Shown piece after piece: positions 20,085 to 31,548 of a DNA stretch of 64,000 nt. The position numbers were made by a program, and so were the translations under genes. This stretch comes from Panagrolaimus kolymaensis. Its lineage: Eukaryota > Nematoda > Chromadorea > Rhabditida > Panagrolaimidae. The stretch is taken from positions 124,001-188,000 of the forward strand of contig JAJQJQ010000025.1 in assembly GCA_028622995.1 (NCBI GenBank). The letters are read 5' to 3'. The notes beneath the pieces are model-generated. The model saw only the letters and a program-made list of their open reading frames with translations, did no database searches and was not told the DNA's origin. Position 1 is the stretch's first letter. Each line of letters starts with the position of its first letter.

Positions 20085-21333
20085 GAAAGAAAATAAACAT
20101 ATGTATTTCAAATGAAACAAATTAAACTTTGAGACGAAACTTAATTCAAGCGAGAACATTTTTTTATTTGTTAGTTTCCAAACTTTTTCTTTTTTTGACT
20201 TTAAATTTAGGGATTTTAAATTTGAATATAACGAAAACTCATATTGAGGTGGACTTTTTTAATTTCGTAATTATTTATTTACGAGTATATTTTTTAAATT
20301 AAAAAAAAAATATTTTTGCGTTAGAATACTTTTTCTCTCAATAAATTGATTTAAAAAAATATTATTTCTTTTTGTCTTCCGAAATATCTTTACCAGACAA
20401 ACATAGATATAATATTACACAATGAAAAAAATAAAAAGACAGCAACACGGCTGCAAGCCATCGGAGACATTCTTTACTTTAAAAAAGTTTTATTGATTTT
20501 TTTTCATTTTGAATTTTTTAGCCAACTTTTTATTTTATTTTCTATGTAAGTATTTTGATTTTAATTTTGGTAAAAAAAAAAGAGAATTAATTTATTAACA
20601 TAAATATGTATACAATTTTCATAAACGATTTATTTTAGTTTTTAGCAGAAGCACGCTTGTTTTTGCCATAAAAAGGAAATATAAAACTTTCAAAAAGATT
20701 GCTGGACAAAGCCTCAAATAAAAATAAAATTAAAAAAAAAGTTATAACCGACATTACCAAATTTATAACAATGGATAAAATGCTTCAACAATTATAGCAA
20801 AAGCTTTTTTTGCTGTTATCATTTCTCGTTGTAAAACCAAGAAAAAAATAAACAAACAAATTTGTAAGAAACAGAACAAAGTTTTTTTTAAAAAATATCA
20901 CAAAAATCAAGGAAAAAATTTCTTGGATCGAATACATAAACTATTTTTCTTTCAAGCATATTTTTATTTAAACTCGTGGGTAAGAAATCAAGAGCCAATA
21001 GGTCTAATTAAAAACTAAAACAAATTTTTTTTAGAAACATTAATGAATGCAGAGATTAAAAAAGTTTTTGTTGTTTTGTAATAATTATTGTATTTTTTTT
21101 AAATGTATTTATTGAAAATAGTTTTTCTTTTGTTTTAAAAAAAGCTTTGTTTTTAATTAAAAATCTATTATATTTATTGCTAAAAATATAAGCAAGAGAA
21201 TCTTTTTTTTTCGCCTTTTCTGCATTCTAAATTCATAAATTGCTGCGTTTAATTTCGTCCAACAAAAAAAGTTGTTTTTTTTGTTTAACGAGGAAATCTT
21301 TTTTTTATTTTACAAAACTTACAAATATCAAAT
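20085..21333. other. Intergenic
   Basis: AT-rich, with no supported gene; probably includes the V-ATPase c promoter. No RNA gene recognised. Confidence 0.5.
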
Positions 21334-21870
21334 ATGTCTTACGATATTGTCGCTGCCGAAAGAGCTGCGTATGCTCCATTCTTTGGTTATGCAGGAGCTG
21401 CATCGGCTCAAATTTTTACAGTATTTGGTGCCGCATATGGAACAGCTAAATCTGCTGTAGGTATATGCTCTATGGGTGTTATGCGGCCTGAACTAATCAT
21501 GAAATCTGTTATTCCCGTAATTATGGCTGGTATCATAGGTATTTATGGTTTAGTTGTTGCAATGGTTTTAAAAGGTAAAATCAAATCCACTTCAAATGGA
21601 TATGATTTAAATACGGGATTCTCCCATCTTGCCGCTGGTCTTACATGTGGTTTGTGCGGTCTTGGAGCGGGTTATGCCATTGGTATTGTTGGAGATGCAG
21701 GTGTTCGGGGAACCGCTCAACAACCTCGACTTTTCGTTGGTATGATTCTTATCCTTATTTTTTCTGAAGTAAAGTTTTTTCCATTATTTGTGATTTGATT
21801 TTATCATTAGTTATTTTAGGTGTTGGGTCTTTATGGTATGATAGTTGCTTTGATTCTCAGTTCATCTTAA
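21334..21870 (+). CDS. vha-2: V-type proton ATPase 16-kDa proteolipid subunit c
   Basis: Two exons, 21334-21768 and 21820-21870, 161 aa, the exact size of nematode VHA-2/VHA-3. It forms the proton-carrying c-ring of the membrane V0 sector. Four hydrophobic helices are present: [23 protein letters not shown]; the glycine-rich [20 protein letters not shown]; the DAGVRG loop segment; and [13 protein letters not shown] with the essential proton-binding Glu, which falls at the exon 1/2 border (SE|VLG). The Gly repeats, PELIMKS and [15 protein letters not shown] are all family-invariant blocks. Third-position bases are less AT-rich than in its neighbours, as expected for a highly expressed gene. 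C. elegans vha-2 and vha-3 encode the same protein, so the symbol is approximate. Confidence 0.95.
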
Positions 21871-22429
21871 ACTTTGGCTAAAAGAAAAATGATTAAAAAA
21901 TACATTTCTGAAATTTAACTTTTTTTTATTTATTGTTCGTTTAAAACTATTATTAACATCGAAAGAAATTTTCTATTTCGATGATTATGCTTTTGCTTAT
22001 CGTGTGCCTTTGAGCAAATTTTTTAAAAATTTTATTAATAAACATTAAATTAATTTAAACTAAACTTTTACAAATTAACAAAAGATAAATTCATTTTAAT
22101 ACGGTTACCATAAATTTTTTTTCATTGAATGGATGAATTTTATTTACAAGACTCATATTTCTATTTTTCATAAATGAAAATTTGAAAGTTTACATTTTTT
22201 TAACAATTTCGCGACAGGGTTTTACAACAAATTTTAATAACCAAAAATGTTCATTTGCAACAGGTGCTTTTTATGGTTTTAATATCGATTTATTTTTAAA
22301 AAATTTATGACAGGTGAATGTAAGAAATATAGCCTCATAGTAGTTTTAGTTTTTTTATGCATCAGACATCGCTATAATTTCAGTTTTTATTTATTTCTTT
22401 CTTTACTAAAAAACCGCTACCTTGCAATT
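21871..22429. other. Intergenic / receptor promoter
   Basis: No gene. GGGTTTTACAACAAA at about 22217 resembles the GTTTTACACCT element seen upstream of two other receptors in the cluster. Confidence 0.4.
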
Positions 22430-23443
22430 ATGAATTACAACATGTCGGATATAATTAATTTTGAAACCATTGAAATATTCAAAATATACAGTTATTTTGC
22501 ATTTTTTCTTTGCACTTTGGCACAATGCTTTTATGGATTTTTAATTATTTATTGTTCCACAAAACAAATGCTTACTTTTCGTATTTTAATGTTTGCATAT
22601 ATTTTTATTGGGTTTATATTAGAAATAATATTTTTAATTATAAAACCTTTTAAATTATTTCCATATAATATAGTTTATCCAACTGGATTATTAGCTCCAA
22701 TGTCATCGACAACTGCTGGACTTTGCATTGCTACAATGTTTTTCCTTTTATTTCCATTAGCAGATATTCTTATTGTCGCAGTGGCTGAGCGACATTTTCA
22801 AATTATTAGTGTTTATTCTTCCAACACAAAAAAATTAAAGGTTTTGGTTTATGGAAACATGGGTTTTACCCTTGCGTTGATTTTTGGATCTTTTGTTAAT
22901 TTCGCTCTAAACAGCATCGACGACGATAAAGCTAAAAAAATATTAACTCAAAATGTTAAAAACGCTGAAATTTTATTAAATTTTCAACCATCGTTATTTA
23001 TTTTTCAAACAAATTGGAACTTTTCTTTTACAACTCCTCTCGTTATAACCGTCATTAGCCTTTTTAATCATGGCCTTATTGGTTTATGGTTATTAAAAGA
23101 AAATTTTAAATATGGAAAAAACCCCAAACTTTCATTATCAAAAAATACTAAAAAGAAATTTTCATTAATGGTTCAAACAACTTTAGCTCAAGTTGGAGTA
23201 ACATTAAGTGTTGGATCTGCAGCTGTGATATGGATAGCATTGCTAATGATTCAAGAACTTAATTATCCAAAAGTTAGCATCATTTGTGCTGGAATTATGT
23301 TACTTTACCCATTTATTGACGTTTTGGTAATTATTATCGCGGTTAAGCCATATCGGGAAATTGTGAAAAAAATGTTAACTTTAAAATTTACATTTAAGAA
23401 AAATAGAAATACAATTATAGCTAATACTATTCACATTAATTAA
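22430..23443 (+). CDS. Intronless 7TM serpentine chemoreceptor-like, cluster member 1
   Basis: Single exon, 337 aa. The ATG at 22430 (MNYNMSDIINFETIE) is chosen because all cluster members start the same way; the frame is open further upstream but with unrelated sequence. Seven hydrophobic segments lie at roughly residues 20-43, 48-70, 92-118, 136-160, 200-225, 250-275 and 285-307. Hallmarks: CSTKQML[T/M]FRILM after TM1, AERHFQIISVY at the end of TM3 (in the DRY position), NFQPSLF in loop 2, QTTLAQV in TM6, and LYPFIDVLVIIIAVKPYREIVKKM at TM7. The last resembles Str/Srh-type nematode chemoreceptors; the exact family is uncertain. Ligand unknown. It is the only member on the plus strand. Confidence 0.8.
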   Translation: MNYNMSDIINFETIEIFKIYSYFAFFLCTLAQCFYGFLIIYCSTKQMLTFRILMFAYIFIGFILEIIFLIIKPFKLFPYNIVYPTGLLAPMSSTTAGLCIATMFFLLFPLADILIVAVAERHFQIISVYSSNTKKLKVLVYGNMGFTLALIFGSFVNFALNSIDDDKAKKILTQNVKNAEILLNFQPSLFIFQTNWNFSFTTPLVITVISLFNHGLIGLWLLKENFKYGKNPKLSLSKNTKKKFSLMVQTTLAQVGVTLSVGSAAVIWIALLMIQELNYPKVSIICAGIMLLYPFIDVLVIIIAVKPYREIVKKMLTLKFTFKKNRNTIIANTIHIN

Positions 23444-23549
23444 ATTAATAAAGAATTTCGTGTTCAAAGTTATTCTTTAATCTCGGAATAATGTATTGTA
23501 AAAATAAAATAAAAAATGCAATAGAAAAACCTGCGCCAGTAAAAAAAAT

Positions 23550-23977
23550 TCAGTGTAAATATTCCCACAGTGTAAAAAAGGAAAATTTTTTTTCACCCAA
23601 TACATATTCATTAAAATCATATTTTAAAGTATAATGTTTTTGAGTTGCCAAACCGGTAAAATAATGTTCTTCAGCATTTTGTGGATCCAACCACCCATCA
23701 TTTTTGGAAGAAGAGGTGACATCATTTGGTTCAAAAAATTGCCATCGATTTCCTTGAATTACTATTTTTTTAGCTTCTAAATTTTTTGTGAAAGATTTGA
23801 GTCCAATACTAATGCATTTATTTCCAGATAACATAAATTTTTTTAAGTTTTTCTACAAAAAAAAGCCAAGGATTTAAATATATCAAAAATTTTTAAAAAC
23901 AAGCAAACCTCTTTAGTTTCAGATTGATGAAGTTTTTGAAGAATTTCACCAAAATATGTATCATTAAGCTTCGGCAT
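23550..23977 (-). CDS. Hypothetical protein, 123 aa
   Basis: Two exons, 23909-23977 and 23550-23852, joined by a phase-0 intron (GAG|GTTTGC .. TTTTTGTAG). The product starts MPKLNDTYFGEILQKLHQSE and continues with ISIGLKSFTKNLEAKKIVIQ, a Trp/Phe-containing stretch NRWQFFEPNDV, and a Tyr/Phe-rich end (FTLWEYLH). No signal peptide, membrane segment or known motif. It converges with receptor 1. The length and mixed codons support a real gene; function unknown. Confidence 0.55.
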
Positions 23978-25195
23978 TTTTACAACAAGCTTTTTATTAA
24001 ATGAAAAACAAATTAATATCTGAATTTATAAAGTGTTTCTAAAGCATAAACATGCAAAAAATAGCCATTGCCATCTAACTTTGTTGCATCAAGCAGCTGA
24101 TGTTGAATGCGAGGTCTAGTCGAAGAAATTAAAAGTGGTGCAAACACCTAACAAACAAACAATTCAAAGGACACACATCTATGTTTACCCGCGCAAAAAA
24201 TGCAATGATGATGTTGACTTAAATCTTCTTTTTCTCAGTCGACGTCAGTCTTTTTGTTGTTTCTTAGTTGCATTTGCATTATTTTTTTAGTTTTTTCAAA
24301 TAGATTTTTGCCTTTTTAAATTTTATTATCCTTTTTCTAATGAACCAAAAAAGTAAAACGTGTGCTGCTTTTTTTTATTCCTTTTGACAGTAAGCTAATT
24401 ACTGAAGCAGATAATTATATACTTTTCACATAGATTAAAAGGCGATCATCACCAAATGCAATTTTCATAACTTTATAAGCCATTAGTCACTTTGATTGAA
24501 ACAGCTTTTTTTGATGAGATATTCAATAAAAATTACTAAAACTTTTTTTTGTAAAGCCAATATTTCCTTTTTTTTCGCATTTTTCTATCCTTTAAAATAT
24601 GCTTCAACAATCAATTCTTATTTTTACTTTACTTTTGATGCTCAGCAACAGCCTGGCGGATGTGGACAATCCTTTTTTTTAAAATTAAAATCAAATTTTT
24701 CGCCCTTTGCATTCGTGAATGTTTGGAGTAACGCCGACGACGACAATACATAAATTTTTCGCCTTATTGATCCTAGATTTCTTTTAGCTAGAGGAAATAA
24801 ACCGAACATAATTTTTTTTAATCCATTTTCTCTTATGTAATGGAACAACACCAACAACAGCTGCAGCTGTCGTTGTTGTTGTTGTTGTGTTGCTTTCTTT
24901 TAAAAATAAATGTGTTTGAATTTTTCTTTTATTTTTGTTTTAATTCTTCTCCTCCCTCCTTGTTATTTATTTTTTGGTTTGTTTTTTTTAAATGATTTTT
25001 TAAACTAAATTTTTTTTTGATCAAAAAATATGTTTAAGTGTAATTTTTTTGACACTTGAATCAAAATGATTGTGATAATTAAATGCTTTCTATATTCGCG
25101 TTTTTTCGTGTAATTTTTTTAAACCTGTGAAAAAATTTATTATTTCTTATACTTCTCCAAAATATAAATTATCATTTTAGTTAAATAATAAAAAA
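23978..25195. other. Intergenic
   Basis: Contains the duplicated non-coding block at 24299-24490 and a CAACAACAACAGC / GTTGTTGTTGTTG trinucleotide tract at about 24845-24890. The open frames at 24496-24857 are antisense to each other and have no splice or ATG support. Confidence 0.5.
24299..24490 (+). repeat. Duplicated non-coding block, copy 1
   Basis: About 190 bp that matches 33560-33765 in reverse. Shared stretches include TTTTCTAATGAA, TGCTGCTTTTTTT, GACAGTAAGCTAATTA and TGCAATTTTCATAACTTTA. It has no open frame. It may be an old repeat, a regulatory block or an RNA gene. Confidence 0.65.
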
Positions 25196-27157
25196 ATGGC
25201 AGAAGAAAAAAGAATAACTTTTTATGATAATTATTTAAATTTTAATCCACCACAAACAAATAATTTTTCTTTCCCAGAAAAATTAATAATTTTTGTTAAT
25301 CAAGCCGCTAATGCTCGAGTTATGCATAAACTTTATTGCAGCTGCAAATATTTTTATATTAAAAATCCATATTTTATTATTGATGATTTTGTTCAAGGCG
25401 ATATTGAGCGTCGAATAAATAATGGCAAAACCCATAAAGGCCATATCGGTTATCAAAAGCTTCAATATCAACAAAATCATCGACATCGAAATAATCAATT
25501 AAAAATAAAGGAAGTTGAAAATATTTGGGTCACTCAAAAATTATGGTTACGATATTATTGTGAAGAGGATCGTTTGCTTCTAAATAAAATTGTTCGATGT
25601 GATACCGATGAAATTATGATAGATGATTTCTTTGGATTATCATGGGAAAAATTTATAATTTTAACCAAATCTGGAAATGCCAAATATTTTGAATGTAATT
25701 CGGTTTTAAATGAAAATGGAAAAGAAGAAATGTTTTTGGAAGATATTTTAAATTTTCTTCCTAATTCTGAAATTTTGTGGTGAAACTTAATTTTTTTTAA
25801 ACTAAATCAGATTATTGAATTTTTTAGCTTAAAAGATATCAAAGTTTCACTGAATTCTATGAATAAATTACTTGCAACTGCGAATCCACAAAGAAGAAAG
25901 AAAAAATTTAGACGTTTAAAACTATTAAATTTAAATGGTTTATTGGATGTTGATTCGTATTATGAATTTTTAATAGTAAAATTTTTTAAGCTTATAAAAT
26001 TTTTCTAACTCAAACAAATTTATAGAAAAATGGTTCGGAAGATCTCGAAATTTCTACCACGTTTCAAAGCTATAATTCCACGCGAAAATTTGAAAAAGCT
26101 TTCAATGAAAAAATTGATAAATCAAAAATGAATAAAAAATTGCCTAAACTTTTTGAAAGGGATTATCGATATTGGGAAAGTAAGTTTGATTTTATTAAAA
26201 AAAATTAATTAAACCAAGCTTTTTTTAAAATTTATAGTTGAAGAATCCTTAAATCCAATAACTTTTAATAATCGAAATATTCAACTTCAAGACTTTCCTT
26301 TTCGTTTATCGCTGATGGAATATATTTTCGAAAAAATTATTGGCAAAATTATGAGAAAGCTTCATCGAACTTGCAAATATTTCTATCAAAAATTCCCATA
26401 TTGCATCGTTAATGATATCGATGTGAATCGCTCTTATTCAGAAATAAATTTAATGGAAAATGATGCAGTTTTTCCGATGGAAACTTCAAACATTGGAAAA
26501 ATGTGGATAACAAATTTAATTATTTTTGATAATAAAAGAATGTTCAAAAAAATTTATCGATGTGAAGCGCAAAAAATTGTTCTTGGAAAAAAGATTGAAC
26601 TTTCTATGAATGAATTGGAAGTTTTAACAAAATATGGGTTTGTTAAGGAATGGGATTCATTCAACGATGATATATTTGAGGAAAATGGTGAATTAATTTC
26701 CCTTCGAAATTTATTCCTTCATCTTTCAAATTCAGAATCGATTCGGTATTTTTTATTACAAAATTTAAGAAAATATTATATTTCTTTTTTAGTGCCAAAA
26801 TTCGAGAAGATCCCATCACAGAACAAAATTTAGTTTCTTTAAACAATAAAAATAATAAATTAAAATTATTAGAACTTCAAATCCTTGATGGATTATTTGA
26901 TGCTAATTTATTTTATGAAATTCTTGAAGTGAGCAATAATTTTGGAGAATAAATAATTTTTTAAACATTTTATAAACTTTTTTTAGTGCATTCTTGCTTC
27001 TGAAGCTTGTGTTTCACTTACATACGTTGGTTTATTTGACGAAACAATGCTAATGGAATTTCAAAGCCAAATGGAAGAAAAGATAAATAAATGGAAAACA
27101 CCAAATGAAAATCCATTATTTATTATAACAAACGACAACAGTTTTGATTTTGATTAA
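25196..27157 (+). CDS. Two-module F-box-like protein
   Basis: Six exons: 25196-25779, 25828-25975, 26026-26179, 26238-26745, 26793-26928, 26987-27157; all GT..AG, 566 aa. It is made of two copies of the same module. Module 1 has FSFPEKLIIFVNQAANARVM followed by HKLYCSCKYFYIKNPYFII. Module 2 has FPFRLSLMEYIFEKIIGKIM followed by RKLHRTCKYFYQKFPYCIV. The FP..L...I.......KL..[TS]CKYF pattern is that of nematode-expanded F-box-like families. Each module then has an IWVT/MWIT..KI[VY]RC segment and a C-terminal DGL[FL]D repeat, and introns fall at matching places, so it arose by internal duplication. Such proteins usually recruit substrates to ubiquitin ligases; this is not shown here. Confidence 0.7.
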
Positions 27158-27340
27158 AATGTTTTTTTTGTTGAGTTTGAATAAAAAAAATCCATTTTAT
27201 TTAATGCCTTTATTCTATAATAATTTATTAATTTTCTGGTCATAAAAACGGGTTTCCCAACAACATTTCTATGATTTTGTGATCTGTTGTTTGTGTGCCA
27301 TAGTAATCAATCATTTTTTTCAAATAATTATTTTTAAGCA

Positions 27341-28318
27341 TCAAAATTTTAAAGTTGCTAACATTTTTTTCATTGCATTTTTATAAGGTTTTATCGCGAG
27401 AATTATAACAATCACATCAACAATGGGATAAATTTCTGTTATAGCGCCTGTAATAATATGCAACATTGATAACTTTGTGTAAGGTAAAAGCAACAATGCA
27501 ATCCACGTCAAACCCGAACAATCCACCGCTACCATAACTGCAGCTTGAACTAAAGAAGTTTGAAGCATTAAAGTTAATTGCTTTTTAGTTTGATATGATA
27601 ATGAAAGTTTTGAATTGCTTTTATATTTATAATTTTCTATTAATAACCATGTAATTAAAGCTACTCGATATAAAGCACTCGAAGAATATACAATCGCAAT
27701 GGGTAAAAATCCCAAATGCAAATGCGTTTGGATAATAAAAAGTGAAGGTTGCAAATTTAATAAAATTTCAGAATTTTTAACATTTTGCATTAATATTTCA
27801 CGAGCTTTATCATCATCAACGCTGCTTAAAACAAAATTCACAAAAGATCCAATCATTAAAATTAGAGAAAACAATAAAATTCCATAAATAATAATACGTT
27901 GAAATTTTAATTTTTTATTATTTAAATTATAAACCTTAATTATTTGAAAATGTCGTTCAATTCCGGTCGCAATCAATAAATCAGCCATGGGAAAATAACA
28001 AAATAACATAATTGCAATGCCAAGACCCAAGACTTTTGAGGATATTATTGGTGCTAAAGGACCCGCAGAAATAACAATATTAAATGGAAATAATTTGAAT
28101 GGTTTAAATAAGAAAAATAATAATTCCGCTAAAAATGTAAAAAATATGTAAAATAGCATTAAAATTCGAAAAGTAAGCATTTGTTTTGTGGAACAATAAA
28201 TAATTAAAAATCCATAAAAACATTGAGCCAAAGTGCTAAGAAAAAATGTGATAAAACTAAATAATTTAAATTTTTCAATTGTTTCAAAATTTATTACATC
28301 AGAAATATTGTAATTCAT
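27341..28318 (-). CDS. Intronless 7TM serpentine chemoreceptor-like, cluster member 2
   Basis: Single exon, 325 aa, intact. Starts MNYNISDVINFETIEKFKLF and has all family marks: CSTKQMLTFRILML, GIERHFQIIKVY after TM3, SSVDDDKA[R/K]EILMQNVKNSE in the loop before TM5, QTSLVQA in TM6 and YPIVDVIVIILAIKPYKNAM at TM7 (Lys for Arg in PYR). It ends soon after TM7, with a shorter tail than members 1, 3 and 5. Head-to-tail with member 3 on the same strand. Confidence 0.8.
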   Translation of the reverse strand: MNYNISDVINFETIEKFKLFSFITFFLSTLAQCFYGFLIIYCSTKQMLTFRILMLFYIFFTFLAELLFFLFKPFKLFPFNIVISAGPLAPIISSKVLGLGIAIMLFCYFPMADLLIATGIERHFQIIKVYNLNNKKLKFQRIIIYGILLFSLILMIGSFVNFVLSSVDDDKAREILMQNVKNSEILLNLQPSLFIIQTHLHLGFLPIAIVYSSSALYRVALITWLLIENYKYKSNSKLSLSYQTKKQLTLMLQTSLVQAAVMVAVDCSGLTWIALLLLPYTKLSMLHIITGAITEIYPIVDVIVIILAIKPYKNAMKKMLATLKF

Positions 28319-28795
28319 TTTAGAATAAAAAAATTTTAATTTTCAATATTAATAATTTTAAAGGAAAAAAAGAAGGAAAAGTTGTTTTTAATTTTTTTTA
28401 ATTTGTGAAACTTAATAATACTGAGAAAAAATGTGTAAAAATAATTACAGAGAACTTAATAAAAAATTTCTTGTCGAAGCCAGCTGCTGTTATTGGAATC
28501 GACGTGGCGGCGTATATTCTTTAAAAAAAAGCTGTTATTTAAATGTCATGGTTACATTTATGATGAAAATTATTTTTATATTCTTATTTATGACCAGGGC
28601 ATCGCTGTGTGATGTTAAAAAATAATTAAATTTTCACTTTTTTTTATATTTAAAAATTCAAAAGTACTAAAAAAAATTATTACATAAAATTTATTTAAAA
28701 AACCATACACATTAGAAATTTCATATTTTTTTTTTACAAAATCTATTCACTTGTTGATTTTAAGCCAAGCAGTTTTTTTTCCAAAAAAATGTTTT
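28319..28795. other. Intergenic between receptors 2 and 3
   Basis: AT-rich. A 64-codon open frame at 28431 on the other strand has no support. Nothing else seen. Confidence 0.4.
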
Positions 28796-29830
28796 TTATC
28801 GTCGATGACAAGCTGACTCTATTTTTATGCTTTTTTGATTAATAATAATTTTAGAACGTTTTTTAAAAGAAAATTTCAAGGTTAACATTTTCTTTATAAC
28901 TTCTCGATATGGCTTCACCACGATTATAATTATCATAACATCAATAACTGGATAGAGGATAGCCATACCCGTTGCAATCAAACTTATGGTAGGATAATTA
29001 TGATTTGGGAGTAAATATAAAAAGAGCCATACACCACCTGAAGCTCCAGCAGTACTGGCAGCTGAAACTTGAGCAAAAGTTGTTTGAAGCATTAAAGAAA
29101 ATTGTTTTTTTGTTTGATTCGATAATGAAATTACAGTATTTTTTGCATAATTGTAATTTTCATATAGCAACCAATTACATAAAATTGTTCGATATGAGGC
29201 GCAAATAAAATTCGCACTCAAAGCCATTAATGAATCAAAATTTAATTTGCATTGAGTCATCGACAAAGATGCTTGAAAATTTAATAAAATTTCAGCATTT
29301 TCAACATTTTGGATTAAAATATTTTTGGCTTTTTCGTCGTCGTTATTGCTTAAAGAAAAGTTAACCAAAAAATATAAATTTGGAAAATATGAAATTAACA
29401 TTGCTCCATAAATCAATTTTCTTTGCAGCTTATTTTCTAAACCATAAACACTAACTATTTCAAAATGACGCTCCGCAATAATAATAATTAAAATATCCAC
29501 TAAAGGAAAATATAAAAACAAAATAAACGTCACTCCCAAAGACGTAAAAGTCGATGACATGGGTGCCAATGGACCCACAGGGAAAATGATATTATATGGA
29601 AAAAGTTGAATTGGTTTTACCAAGAAAAATAATAATTCAGCCAAAAATGCAAAAAATATATAAAATAGCATAAGAATTCGAAACATAAACATTTGTTTTG
29701 TGGAACAATAAATAATTAAAAATCCATAAAAACATAAAGCGAATATGCTTGCAATTAATGCAAAATAACTGTATATTTTAAATTTTTCTATCGTTTCAAA
29801 ATTTATTATGTCAGAAACATTGTATTTCAT
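28796..29830 (-). CDS. Intronless 7TM serpentine chemoreceptor-like, cluster member 3
   Basis: Single exon, 344 aa, intact. MKYNVSDIINFETIEKFKIY start; CSTKQMFMFRILMLFY; IAERHFEIVSVYG; LSNNDDEKAKNILIQNVENAE; KKQFSLMLQTTFAQV; YPVIDVMIIIIVVKPYREVI; basic tail ending ESACHRR. Seven hydrophobic segments are placed as in member 1. An AGGTGTAAAAC-type element (as GTTTTACACCT on its own strand) lies about 92 bp upstream. Confidence 0.8.
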   Translation of the reverse strand: MKYNVSDIINFETIEKFKIYSYFALIASIFALCFYGFLIIYCSTKQMFMFRILMLFYIFFAFLAELLFFLVKPIQLFPYNIIFPVGPLAPMSSTFTSLGVTFILFLYFPLVDILIIIIAERHFEIVSVYGLENKLQRKLIYGAMLISYFPNLYFLVNFSLSNNDDEKAKNILIQNVENAEILLNFQASLSMTQCKLNFDSLMALSANFICASYRTILCNWLLYENYNYAKNTVISLSNQTKKQFSLMLQTTFAQVSAASTAGASGGVWLFLYLLPNHNYPTISLIATGMAILYPVIDVMIIIIVVKPYREVIKKMLTLKFSFKKRSKIIINQKSIKIESACHRR

Positions 29831-30596
29831 TTTTCAAAAAAATAAAATAAAAGTTATTAAATATTGTTAGGTTAGTAAATCGAAAATTATGACATGAACA
29901 AAATCACATGAGCACAAAAGTAGGTGTAAAACAAAAAAATTTTTCAAAAAAAAACATTTTCTTTATTATTTATTACTTTTAATACATATTTATTTTATAA
30001 AACCTGCCTGTGTAAAAAAGAAATTTGTAAACCAATTTTTTGTACTTTAAATTTTTTATCTTTTTGCTTTTAAGGTGATGCCTTTGTAATTCAAATTAGT
30101 TTTTTTAAGGTAAGAAAATTTTCAGAACACGGCATCAGATATTTTTTTCCAAGAATAAAAGGTGCGAACATTATATTTATTATTTATTATTCATAGCTTT
30201 TATCAAACATATTTACAATATTTTACAAAACTTGTTAAATTAATTAGATTCTTATTTTCAACATCGAAAGTTAATTTTCTTTTTCATTACCAAACTTTTT
30301 ATTGATAAAAAAACTAACATTTCGAGAAAAAAACCACAGCGAAAATTGAAAGAAAAATGAAAACCGTAAAAAACCCTTTTTTTCGAGCACACTAAAAAAA
30401 CAAGGACTACTTTTCGATTGGTTAATTTATTTTTTCAAAAATAAAATCAAAAAAAAGTTTAATTGCAGAATTTGTTTACATAAAAAAAATTGGATCTTGT
30501 TAATTTTGATGATTGAAAAATCACGGTTTTTTGTTGTTTGTATAACGCAATTTTTATTCTTTTTTTTTGTAGTAAATCATTTAACGCTAATTCTTT
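29831..30596. other. Intergenic between receptors 3 and 4
   Basis: AT-rich with poly-A/T runs; no gene seen. Holds the putative upstream element of receptor 3 at 29922-29932. Confidence 0.4.
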
Positions 30597-31548
30597 TTAA
30601 ACATTTTTTTTCACAATTCTTCGATATGGTTTCACAGCAATAACAACAATAATTACACCAATTATGGGATATAAAAGCATTAAACTTGCAGTAATTAAGC
30701 TAATAGAAGGTAAATTAATTTCAGGGATTAAAAATAATAAAATCCATAAACTTCCCAAAGTGCCAGCAAAAATAGTTACGATCGCTTGAATAATCGAAGT
30801 ATAAAGCATTAAAGAAAGTTGCTTTTTAATTCGACTTGATTGGGAAAGAATTGTATTTTTACCGTAACCTAAATTTTGTAATAAAAGCCATAGACAAAAT
30901 AGCCACCGATAAATGCCAGAGACTAAAGCTACGGTGAGAGAAATGAGAAAATTAAAATTTAAGTCAATTTGTACGATAAAAAGTGAAGGTTGTAAATTAA
31001 ATAAAATTTCAACATTTTAAACATTTCGAGTCAAAACCTCTTTCGCTTTAAAATCATCAATGCTTTTTAACAAAAAATTAACAAAAAATCCTAAAGTCAA
31101 TATTTCAGTTATCAAAAGAATTCCATAAGCAAATATTCTATGCCATAGTTTGTTTGTGGAATAAGTGCTTGTAATTTGAAAATGTCTTTCTGCAACAGTA
31201 ATAATCAAAACATCAACCATTGGGTAAAATAAAAATAACATAAATCCAGTGAACAAAGCTGCCGTGGTTGATGAAACAACAGGCGCTAATGGGTCCCACA
31301 GAAAAAATAATATTAAATGAAAAAAGTTTTAATGGTTTTAGCAAGAAAAAAATTAATTCAGCCATAAATATTATAAATATATAAATTAACATCAAAATTC
31401 GAAAAGATAACATTTGTATCGAAGTACATCGAAAAATTAAATACGCATAAAAGCATTGAGCTAGAGCGCTGAGAAAAAAAGCGAGATAACTATAAATTTT
31501 GAATATTTTTATTCCATCGAAGTCAATTAAATCTGAGACGTTATACAT
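30597..31548 (-). pseudogene. Broken 7TM receptor, cluster member 4
   Basis: Full-length homology to members 1-3, but interrupted. From the ATG (MYNVSDLIDFDGIKIFKIYS) the frame runs through TM1-TM2 and shifts by one base just after VGP (near 31285). It resumes in the second frame through VAERHFQITSTY to LKSIDDFKAKEVLTRNV and hits an in-frame TAA where relatives have Lys (31020). It then goes on through TM5-TM7 (QPSLFIVQ, MLYTSIIQAIV, YPIIGVIIVVIAVKPYRRIV) and shifts again at the end. One frameshift plus one nonsense codon make it a pseudogene. Confidence 0.85.

Noticed and set aside
28431..28625. 64-codon plus-strand frame between receptors 2 and 3
   Set aside because: No homology to the family, no splice support; ends right inside an AT-rich spacer.
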